Both the position numbers and the translations under genes were made by a program. Positions 35,508 through 55,372 of a stretch of DNA of 64,000 nt are shown piece after piece (the first letter of the stretch is position 1; the number at the start of each line of letters is the position of its first letter). Source of the DNA: Hypomesus transpacificus (Eukaryota > Chordata > Actinopteri > Osmeriformes > Osmeridae); assembly GCF_021917145.1 (NCBI RefSeq), contig NC_061072.1, forward strand, positions 9,511,059-9,575,058, read 5' to 3'. A model generated the notes under the pieces. The model did no database searches, was not told where the DNA came from, and was given only the letters and a program-made list of their open reading frames with translations.

Positions 35508-36794
35508 TCAGTCCCTTCTGAGGTTGTTGAGTCTCTCCTCCAGATCGGCGTCAGCATCTGCCAGAGCAGCTTGGGGCTCTGCTTTCTTTGCCCCTGCGGC
35601 TGATAAGCTACCTCCAGTGGCTGGCAGATCTAAATGCACATGAAGAACAATTAAAATGGCTGCATACTTACAGGGGACAAACTTGACGACAATTTAGGAA
35701 TGCATTGATGGAATGCCTCACTTGAAAGTTCGTCGGAGAGATTGAGGCCCAGTTCGTCCAGGACTTGAGACACAACAGCGTCACTGTGGAGTAAATGGAG
35801 AGTTAGTGGAACACACAAACGTATGCCTTCAGTGTTCTTTTTCTCTTCTGAACTTACATTTAGTCAATTGGCAGACACTCTTATCCAGAGTGACTTACAG
35901 TAGCCTAAGTACAGGGACATTCCCCCCGAGGCAAGTAGGGTGAAGTGTCTTGCCCAAGGACACAAAGTGATTTTTTCACAGCCAGGAATCGAATCGGCAA
36001 CCTTCTAAATGATAGCCTGATTCCCTAACCGCTCATCCATCCAACTTGCTTACGTTTCATCCTCGTCGTCTTCGTCACCCATAGCATCGTCTATAGCATC
36101 ATTCATCATCTCTTCCTTCATGTCCATTATTTCACTCTGTCGTTCAAAATCCATCATGATCTTTTGAATCTGTGGCAGCTTCAACTATTTGGATTAAGAG
36201 GAAGAGTCAAAAACGTTGAATGAGAGGGTATAGATAATCTGTTTGCATGTCTGCCAATAATAACATGTTTCAAGTGTGACACTTCTGCTTGTAAAAGTTC
36301 CAATAGTTACAATATATGATTCAAAGTATTTGTGCTCACCTGTCTGTTCATGGTTGCCATGGCTTTGGTGACTCCTTTCATTGCCTGGGCCATACTGTTG
36401 TTTGATTTGAGTGTCTGGATCTTTAAACTGACTGCCTGGATATTTGCCCTCATCATGATAAATTTCTTAACATATCGCCTTGTGCGAACCAGGTCCTTAG
36501 CCATTATCTTGACAGCATCCTGTAAAATGAACAGGCGTGATTGAGTAATATCAATACAAGTCACGATTGACACCACCAGTCTTGAGTTTTTAACTACACA
36601 AAGTAATTTTTGCTCTCTGTTCTCACCATCTGTCCCTGTTTGGCCATTTTCTTAATATCAGCAATGATTTTCTTCTCCTGCTGCTCCAATCTCTGGCGTT
36701 CTTTATCCAGGTCTCTCATGGCACGATTAAGGGCTCTCTGATTCTGCCTCAGCATCTCCTCCGGAGTCTTCCTTTTCCCAAATAGGAAGTCCAT
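35508..36794 (-). CDS. chmp2a: Charged multivesicular body protein 2a (ESCRT-III)
   Basis: ESCRT-III subunit that caps and constricts membrane filaments in multivesicular body formation, cytokinetic abscission and membrane repair. Five exons, 36794-36627, 36519-36340, 36184-36054, 35783-35722 and 35629-35508, give 220 aa (human 222). The N-terminus MDFLFGKRKTPEEMLRQNQR is the CHMP2A helix 1 region. The basic core follows (VRTRRYVKKFIMMRANIQAV), then SNNSMAQAMKGVTKAMATMN, the acidic DAIDDAMGDEDDEDE, and the C-terminal MIM1 motif DLEERLNNLRRD that binds the VPS4 ATPase. CHMP2B has a different start, so the paralogue call is secure. The nearby snf8 encodes an upstream ESCRT-II component. Confidence 0.97.
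35853..36045 (-). mobile_element. tRNA-derived SINE copy in chmp2a intron
   Basis: Family copy between chmp2a exons 3 and 4. It has changes in the tail (TTTAGTCAATTGGCAGACAC) and a small insertion (GTAGCCTAAGTA), so it is an older copy. Its head ends about 10 nt from the exon 3 donor. Confidence 0.82.
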
Positions 36795-39106
36795 CTACAG
36801 AAATACGTCATGTGTGAAAGTCAGTTACCTCTGCCACTGGAACCATTAGCCAGGTTGTATTATACAGTGACAAGGTAACGTTAGCCCCAGGAAACGTTAA
36901 GTAATATAGCCAGAATGTGTAGTTAGATTGAAATCTCAAAACTTAGCTAGCAAGATAGGCCTGCGGATCAAGCAATATGAGCTAATTCTCCATTTACAAA
37001 CGCCTACTAATTGGTCGCTACCAAGCTAGCCAAGCTTCTTTTTTTACTTTTAGTTCCCACCTCATCTAGTCTAATCTTACCTTGAGTAAGGTGTATTTTA
37101 AGGCAGTTAGTGTCCAAACAATAACAATCTCAGTGTTCCAAAGCAATTTTTTTTTCGATAATTCTTCACTGCTTTTAAATCCCCTATTTGTTTTCTTCTT
37201 TCATACACTTCCGCAGAAGCCAGTTTCGGGATATGACGTAAAGTACGTGTGACGCGTCATAACCCTCTCCGGGCGCACCTTTTTAGCAATATTGTTGTTT
37301 TTTGTGAGCCCGGCAGTTTTATAAAAAATAATGGGAGATCATAATACTTATGTGATCTGTAAAAACAAATAATAATAATGAAATAAATAGTATGATGAGC
37401 ATTATTATAGAGTTATAGATAGGTAGAGAGAGAGAGAGGGATAGATAGATAGGTAGATAGATAAAGTGTAGCCACTATTTGACAATCAAGTCTTCACTCC
37501 CTACAAAATGTTAAATTACAGTTGTGTACTGACCAAGACCAACTGTGTCCACTTGGAGGCAGTAATGTACTTGCAATGGCAACGATTCACAACTATTATG
37601 ATTAGAGAGGAAGACAGTTCGCCGTAGCACACAATGCACTGCCGCTGACACCATTGGTGTCTCCTAAATCTTCAATAAGATAGTTTTCAAGATCAACGAA
37701 ATAACAGAAAGATAACTGTGATATTTAATTTCAATACACTTGAGGACTTTGGTTAGTTGATATTCGGCTCAACCGGAAACGCCGGCAAGAATTTGTACTT
37801 CCCTCGACACATTGGATTACAGTGGACTGCTTGAAGGAGGTGCTTAGCCTAGAGAGGCTGGGTCAACACTCCAGTGAATGGAAATCAAGACCGGGGTTTA
37901 GTTGGGCCTTGAATAATTTCGTTGGTAATGCCTAATGGATCTGGTGCGAAAACAAATTGATGTAGGAACAAACACGTCGATAGCACACGGATGGTGGGTG
38001 GCAAAACCGTCATTACATAATTACAGGCTTGGTATTAAACAATTAATCGCTTTTTGTTTGTGGATTAGATAGCTGTATAGCATTAGCAAGCCAGCTACGC
38101 CTTTCTTTGATACGAATTCAACCATTTGTATTGGGCCCATCATCGTCAAAGAATGTTGTCTATCCAGCTGCAGGACGATATTATCAGCTAGTTGTCTAAA
38201 TAGCCACACCATTTATATATTGTCTGCCCCTGCGTATTTCAGATACGTTTTATTAACATTTCTTCCTTTATCAACGAATTAACGTTATCGGCTGTGTAGT
38301 ACATAGAAGTCGCGAAAAACATGGTAATCAGCTAGCTAACCATAGCTGCCTAAGCAACCTACCTAAAAGGACAGCTAACTAGAGGAGTTTGTGCTAATAT
38401 ATCACCAGATAATCTTAGCACAAGGTAAGTCCATACGATCTATGAGCTCATAGGTCTCATGCAGATATCTAATTATAGCTGTTAGTAACATACTCATTAT
38501 AAAGCCATGTGTATCTACTCCTGTGAATTGACAGTGGCATCTAGTTAGCTAGCTGTAAGATAGCAAGCTAGGCTATTTTGCTATTTGACGGCGCGTGCCT
38601 AAATTTGTGGAGTTCAGGCGAAGGTTGCGTTTCAAATATTCCGAATAAATACTTAAGGTTTAAATTCTTTTAACGTGGTTTTGAAATATCAATTTCGCCT
38701 GTATGTTTTAGTTAACCAACTAGACGTCAGTGCTTTGTCGGTATGCTAACGCTTGTCATCTGTGTTTACATACACATTCTTTGAGACAGAAAAGCCATGT
38801 CTTGACATTTGGACTTATTCCCCATGAACAGAAGCAGCTATATACATTCTGCGGTGGAACGAAGTTTACATCCCAGTGAGCTGACATGACATTCAGAATT
38901 TATAGAGTGAAAAGCTCTGAGGCCTCTATAATGTTCTCAAAGGACGCAAAATAATAAAGACTGCTGCTGTTAACGCCATTTTAAACAGGGGCTCCTGTGT
39001 GGGCCTGTGGGGTGGTGGTAATTTTGAGGTTAGGCAAAGTGCCTTCGACCGGACCGGGATTTTAAAAAGTGCCTTCGATTGGACTGGGAATAGGTGCTGT
39101 TTTGAC
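36795..39106. other. chmp2a-fbrs divergent intergenic region
   Basis: Head-to-head promoter space. A plausible fbrs 5' UTR exon ends at 38424 (CACAAG|GTAAGT). A GATA/GGTA microsatellite lies at about 37416-37465. No coding gene is recognised. Confidence 0.5.
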
Positions 39107-47818
<8,712 letters not shown>

Positions 47819-50800
47819 TACTGGGACTCGACTGAGGTGGTCGAGGGGGAAAATGTCAGGGTTACTGTGCTGCTCTTACTCCGCTCTCTGACAGGAGGAG
47901 ACCCCCTCTCACCAAACTGTACACCCCAGCTCTCAAAAGATGCGTGTGATCGGTTTGGGATGAAAATTGTGACTTGCCAGAATGACTCAGTATATTATCC
48001 ACAATGGTTCTATCAGTGCAATGGTACATGATTTCTGTGCATCCAAGTGTATTTTTATTTTAAGAATGCTGTCGGGAATCCTGTATGATACGCGATAATG
48101 GTAGTTCTGTTTGAAGAGGCAGAGTTTTTTTCTTTTTTTTCTTCAGTTTTAACATGATAATGTTAAAGTGAGCCTTTTCAGGTTTGGCAGAGGAAGGTGC
48201 ACTTTCTTTATGTACTGGCTCATCCTTTCCTTTTTTAACTCTTGGGATCATATGAAGCCCTTTGCGTTAATCAACCCTGTTTGACTTTTGTGGATGAGAG
48301 CAAAAGAATATGGAGGGCGGCTTGGTGTATGATTTCCTTTTTGTCTTCTACAGTTGTGAGGAGACAGATTATTGGTGAAACATGAAGATTCTATAAGTCT
48401 CTCAAGGACAGTAAGCACCTGTACCTCAGTTCACCGCCTCTCCCTAAAATGACCTCCCCCTCTGCAATGTTTTTTTTTTTTTTACATGAGATTCTTCACC
48501 TTTTTCAGTGGATGATATGAACTGTACTTCATTGTGGGGTGGACACAATATTTTAAAACGTATATATGAAACTGTTTCCCATTCTCCTCTCTGACTCTAT
48601 ATGAGCAGGACCAGAATATAGTAGAATAGTGAAAATGCCTTTGTAATTATTATTGTTAACATTAATTATCTTCTATAATGGTAATAAATATATTCACTGT
48701 TATGTTATTTGTCATTGTTTCAGGTATCACCAATGCACTCCCTTATCTGTTAGGTAAAACTTGTTTCAGATCGTCCAGAAGTAAAGGCTTGATTCACTGA
48801 TGCTTCTGAATGCAAGATGCAATGTTCACAACATCTGGCCTCTTCATTGATCAGACCTTTAAATATAATTGTACACTGAGGGGTTGTGTATTGGTGTCAT
48901 GTAGTACCAATCATCGTTTGGGACTATGTAACCCTCTCTTGCGAGAGTTTACAGAGATGTTTCATGAGCAAAGATAAGTTATATGGAAGAATGGGACGTC
49001 TGCTGTACTGAACCACTGAAAATGACTCAAAAACGAGTCAGGACACAACAGTGGGTATACTGAGGTGGAAAAGAAATTTGGGTCGATTATTTTATTAAGA
49101 CCATTTTATACCTTTCCAACCCCCCTCTCCTAGAGACCACAAAGATTAATTATTAAATGAATTGTTGGTAACTTGGTTGTGCTTTAGTCTCGTTTGTTTA
49201 ACTTCATTTGTATTTAAATTAACATTTAAAAGAAATGACTGGACATCAACTTAATAACTTAGTTAATGACAAAACAATATGAACATAGCTCTGAATAGCC
49301 TGTATGAGGGACCTTACACTACAGGTCTTGCCTAATCGCTGGACTAAAGCTTAAACATTTTTTGAATGTTCTTTTGTTAAATAAATCTGCAGTCACCAAG
49401 ATCTAAAATCCAAGGTTCTTTTGAAGAAAAGATGATTGATGGCTGCAATAACACTTGAAAACAAAGTTTACCACCGCAAATAATTTGACAACACATGAGA
49501 TCCAGAGAGAAAGTTATTGGACCAGAGTGCCACACTGAGGATTCAATTCGTGATGCCTCAAATTACTAAAGGATAGATTCGCATTTGATGAGGTTAGTCG
49601 AGTCTAATGTTGGCACTTAAAGATGATAAACCTTGCGTTCCGTGTGTTCCAAAAAATTCAAGGGGCGCGCTGAATAACGTCTCGCGAGATATCACTTCCT
49701 TCTGCACTCTGTCAGCAGTGGTTCTCCACCATTTCGCTGCGTCTAAAGTCTCCTCCCCGCTACCGCTAGATTTGGCGAGCCGAACCCACTCTCCCTCGGT
49801 CCGTATTTTAACTTCTTCCCACGGACCTACCTGTACCTCGTTGGGTACCGAGAGACAGTTTGGAATACTATCATCACGGATTGAGTACGATTTTATACGG
49901 ATGACGACTCCTTCAACAAGAATTTAGTAAAAGAAAAGTGATCGGAAATTTCAGGTAGGTGGGAACTTAAGATGGCGGCTGTGAGAGGGGGGGCTATGGA
50001 GGAAGTAGGGGGGCACAAGGGGGGATTGTATTGTATTATGAAGAAGCACATAGAGAATCATCACATTAAATGGAGACATAGCCAAACAACTGGCTATTGA
50101 GAAGGTCATAATTCTTGAAACTACTAAGTCAAAAACAAGTCAACATTTCTCAACGCACCAGCGATTAATACACAATGACAATGCAGTTGTAATGTTGCCC
50201 CAAGTAGCCTAGCCGTTCTGTGTAGGCTGCCAAGACCTACCGGTCAATTGCTCTGCACCACGCGCAAGGTTTTATAAATTGTCAGAGCACCATCCTAGAG
50301 GCTCAATTATTCAGAAACTCTTAACCTACATTTTGCCATTTCCTATTCTAAACATTTAGTCGATACTAACCTGTACATTTACCAATTTATGCGCTTGAAT
50401 CCGTGAGGACAAGTACGCAAATGCACACTTTTGGATTGTGGAGACAACCGTCGCTTCAGGAGGATTGCGTGTAGGGTCACTTAAGCCCCCTTGAAACCCC
50501 CTTGTAGTGATTGGTAATATATCGAGACATCAAACATAGCAGGGTTGTTTATTTATTTTTTTACTACTGAAATGTATGAAAAAATGATTCATATTCTGTG
50601 GTTTAATTTAAGTATTATTTTGGTGTGTAGTTTTATGGTTGCTATTTGACCCCGCGTAGTGACGTCACGAGTGATTGTTCCCCTCGGCAGTGCATGGAGA
50701 AGCGAGGTTTAATGTGACTTTTTTAAATGTTGTTTTCCACAAGCATATCTCAAATACATTTAAAAAGGGCAATCTACAACATTACATAACTTCGAGTGGG

Positions 50801-51189
50801 ATGTGGCGCGTGCGCACCCAGTTGAATGCACCGGCCAACTATTCTAGTTCGCTAGCTGGCTAAAAATCTCGCAAGCTACCTCCTCGCGCCAGTTTATTAT
50901 ATCAACTATCAATGCGAGGTGCTATTGTAGTAAGCTGGCTAGCTACAAAAATCAACAGTTATTTTAAGCGGTACATGGTCACAAACGTGGGTTTCCATCG
51001 CTTCTAGAATTCAGTGATTTCCTCATGGTCGCTTGCGTCACAGTGATAATAAAAACGAAACTATATCGTTACCTAGATTAGTTAGCTAGCTAGCTAGTTA
51101 AGACCGCAATGAATGAGGCCCGAGTGCCTGTTCTCGAGCTGGAAAGTGAGCGCGAGCCAATTTCAATAACGTGGATGTGGACCGGTTAA
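47819..51189. other. fbrs 3' UTR and srcap upstream region
   Basis: The fbrs 3' UTR probably ends near an AATAAA at 48683-48688. The rest is spacer and srcap promoter or leader. A candidate short leader frame opens at 51109 (MNEARVPVLELESEREP) and stops just before the proposed srcap ATG at 51190. Nothing else is recognised; frames at 49607 and 50675 look random. Confidence 0.5.
48683..48688 (+). promoter_or_regulatory. putative fbrs polyadenylation signal
   Basis: AATAAA about 865 nt past the fbrs stop, on the coding strand. Confidence 0.4.
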
Positions 51190-54100
51190 ATGTCAAATAT
51201 AGCGAACAACCTGTGCCATCGAAGTAAGTGATGTAATGGTATCTGTTAACTCGCCGTGATTTTTGTAATGTTGGTGATCTGATTATTTAGCTTCATGTAG
51301 CTAGTAAAATGACAATATCTCAAAACAAGACTGTCCGAATGTTATTGGAAAGGGACAACCAAAAACTTGCTGTATTCCTTGGTATGGCTTAACGTTACCG
51401 GTATATTGTTTGTTTACAATGCTTGATTTTCATAATAATTTTGTCAAAGCAACGTACACAAGCAAACAGTAGTTATTGTGTTTCCATTATGCGTTGTTTT
51501 TTGGGTTATTAACCACTATAAATGTTTCCATAGATATGTGGTTGGGACCTTAATCTCAGCATCCTGGAAGTGGAAAGCACACAAGATCTGTGTCCCACAC
51601 CACAGACAGGTGAGAAGCTGTTCTTATTACCATTGATGCAGACTTGAGTGGAAATATAAGCCATACTGCCTGAGGTGAATGTTGGTCAGGGCAAAACACC
51701 CTCTTGAGTCCCTCCTGCCACACTCTTCCTGCCACACTCTTCCAAGTCTTAGATTTTGTTCCGTGTGCACACAGGTAATGTATAACCTAAAGAAAAATAC
51801 TTTATATGGTAACTTGCTTCGTACTTTGTACGTGCATTCACTCACCCACCCTGTAAACATCAGAGTAATATCCTGTATTCTACTTTTCAGGGGCAGTGTG
51901 TAACAGAGGAAACCCAGAGGGAGGAAGCCCTGGGGAGGAGGCGGTGCAGCGCCGCACCCCTCCGGCTGTGGATGTGCTGGGTGGCAACTCCCTGGCTGCG
52001 CAGAATGTGGCCGGGTCATCCCAGCATGCCCTGCAGCCGGTCGCACCTGCCCTCCTCCCACCACTGGTTAACACGGCAACGTCACAGCCGGAAAGAGACG
52101 CTGTTGCCGTCGTCGTCGTCGTCAGCCAAGAGAGAAGCCCCGCAGAGACTCAACCCAACAGCAACTATCAGGAGAGTTTGGAAGAAGGGTCCTCGTTGGA
52201 CGGTGGTGCTGACGGTCTCAGCGGAGGCACTTCCCCATCAGCCCTTAAGGGCCCGAGTCTCCCTACGGCGTCGAGAGGGAGACCACCTCATTCTGACGTA
52301 TTCACACACACACAGACAGACGGCACAGAGCAAGGCGTTCCTCACGGAGCACAAACTGATCAAAGCCAAGGCCCGGCAGTGCAGGAAGCACGTGCTGCCG
52401 GTGGACCGGGGGCTGTCGTCAGAACAGAAGAGGGACAGACTGTCCCTGGAAGAGAGACTTTGGAATATATACCAGAGACTGGAATTGAAGGCGATAACAC
52501 AGACGGAAATATCTTCTCTACTGCCTCTCCAGCAGCCTTCCCTTTCCCCCTCAACTCCAGTCCTGATCCAGTCAGGGACCACACAGAAGACAGAGGCATG
52601 GAGCACTCCGAAACGGCCCAGCTTGTTCAGGCCAGCCACCTACCTCTGCCTGATGTCGAGGAGCAAACAGGCATTCACCCAAACTCTAAACAGCCTCTCC
52701 TCCCAGAGCCCATATCTGGCAATAGCGAGAGCAAAGAAAATGACCTCTGCATGGAGCCTCAAATTATCAGGCAGAACTTCAGTGACGACAACAGGGAAAT
52801 GCAGGAATCAACGGAGGTGGAGGGATACAAAGTACCAGAGCCCACAAAGCCTGATGACGGTGAACGACAAGAACCAGTCACTCTCTGGAGTTCACACACA
52901 CAAATGCTACGCCAACCTGCACCGACTGACCTACTCTGTACCCCAAGCACAGAGGGAAAAGACCCTGGACTTTACACCCCAACTGGCAACGGAAACTCTA
53001 CCCTTAACTTCAGAGTTGAAAAAGAGGAGAGTGACAACATTCAGAGAAGTCCCTCCGTCCCAGAAGGACAGGGGGAGAGGAACGAGACCATGGAGGAGAC
53101 AGACACCCACTTGTATAACTTTACCATGCAATCTCAAAGCCCTGCTCAACAGGAAAGGACTACAATTTCTCCCATCCATCTCTCCCATACTGAGCTAGGC
53201 TCAGGACTCACCGAGCACTCTGTTGGGGCTGAAACATCTAATCCTGCCCCTGAGCCCAGTATGGAAACATCCTTGATCTCTGATCTTGTGGATTCAACTG
53301 ACGCTCAAGGACTTTTTATGGCTGAGGTAGAAACCAGTGTCAACAGGGACTCTGAGGTGAATCCGAGTTTTCTGTTAGAAGGGGAATGTAGCGGTGGTTA
53401 TGGGGCTGCTGCTGCTGATGAACCAAAGCTCTTTAGAGAAGAGACTCATCCTGACATTGAAATGATAGACGCTCAAGTGACGGAGGCGTATGAGATTTAT
53501 GGCTTTGTGGAAGAGGTTGCTACCGAAACCATCTGTGCCAGTAGTGCACAATTGCCTTCCTCCCCAGGCTATGAGGTGAATTTGTTCAGTCCACTCGCAC
53601 ACGCTGAGAATTGTACAACCGCAGAAGAACACGATTCGCAACTTCAAGGAATGGAGATTTGTTCCAGCGACTTCTACCCCAGTCAGTCCACACAGGATAC
53701 AACTGCTGATGTCGGAGGGCTGAGTTTGGAGCCAGGAAGCCAAACAACTGAAGCTGACACTACAGAGGCCGAAAGCTCCAGTGAGGTTTATTACGTCCAA
53801 ACTGCTCTTGTATCAGACACTCCCATCTTGACTGAAGCTGCGACACATTGTTTAGTCTCCAGCTCGGCTGTCTCTGACCATACGAGCATGAGTGACATCC
53901 AGATGCTGCTGGAGGATCAAGTGGATGCAGCAGCCAGTACACCGTCTCTAGTCCCCCCTAGGGAAATGGTCACACACAGTCCAGTCAAAAACACTGGCTA
54001 TGCCCTCTCTGCCCAGACCACTTTGCACCATACAGCGGTAAAAAAGCAGGCCCCTAAAGAAGCTGTAGGCATCCGTCTTTTAAATGCCCCAAAGACTGAG

Positions 54101-55340
54101 CTCTGTGATTCTTCTCACAAAGGGACCGGAAAAAACCTCTCAACGGCTCTGTCAGAGACGTCGGCCCAGACGGTGGAGGACTCTGGGCGGACTACAGCCT
54201 CCTGTTCGAAACTCTCTTCTGGCATGATCGACCCAAAGCTGCTCCTGATTAAACGTGGAGACACTCCTCTCCTCAAACAACCCCCGTGCTTTTTGGTGGA
54301 GGTGTCCAGTCAACAGAGCACCCCCGCCCTGGCCAGCCCGTCCAGCCGTGGGGCAGACACCACAGCTTCTGTAGAGTGCCTTCCCAAAACACAGCTTATC
54401 ATCAGGGGATCCACAGTGGCTCTTGCACCTGCCGGCGCCCAGCCTGTCGTCAACACACCGTACCATCCTCCTCTGCCACCGCCACGTCCCTTCACACCTA
54501 CACAGAGCAAATCTGACAGAGCTGCCTTAACCGAGACAAAAACTCCCATGCTGAAATCAGAACCTCAATCGAAACATCTCACCCCAGATGTCTCCACACC
54601 TTCCAAGCCCCTCTACGCCCCTAAGCTTCCCTCAACAACGGGTTCTTTAAAGAGTAACACTTGCAGGTCCTCCAGTGACGAAAACCTATGCGAATCCCCT
54701 TCTCTCGGCCAACCCTGCCTGTATACAGGCTCTCAGGGTATGGATGAGAGTATGGAATTTGAGCATGGGAGTTCACCTGGAGCAGATGCCCAGCAAGGGA
54801 CCATGGGCCAGCTCTGTAGCCCCAAAGAGGAGAGCAGCGAGGGAGAGGCAGACCCAGAGCCTGCGTCCACCTCGGAGGCCAAGATCACGGGCAGGATGGC
54901 AATCTCCAGCCCCGCACAGAACAAGGTATCATGCCCCTACGTGGTTCTTTTCCCTTCACAGCGTCTGTCTGTGGTCTCCTTTGGGCCTAGTCGTTTATAA
55001 GGCATTTGTAACATCATGAGCGCTGGCCAAATGACCAATTATGCTACTAAGTACCAAGAGGGGAACACGTTTTTGCAGCTTGATGTGTCGTATTGGAGGG
55101 TGCTGATTGGTTGAGGTGTGTTTCTGCGCTGGTGCCCGGAAAGCCCTTCTCTGGGTTGCTCATTTATTTTCTAGTGAAATCATGATAAGTTGTGTTCAGC
55201 AAAAACTGAAAGGTTAGTAGGCAGCAGTTGGTTTCCCTTGTACATGTAGAATTAGGAGTTTCTTAGGTTGATCAGGTGTGTCCTACAGGCTTAATTCATG
55301 GACTATATCCCTCAGTTTTCATACTGCTCTAGGTTGCATA

Positions 55341-55372
<32 letters not shown>

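Noticed and set aside
51190-51190. Starting srcap at the GTG at 51896, within the large exon
   Set aside because: The exon begins at 51891 after a clear acceptor, and an ATG-bearing upstream exon (51190-51223) joins it in phase, so a non-ATG start is not needed.
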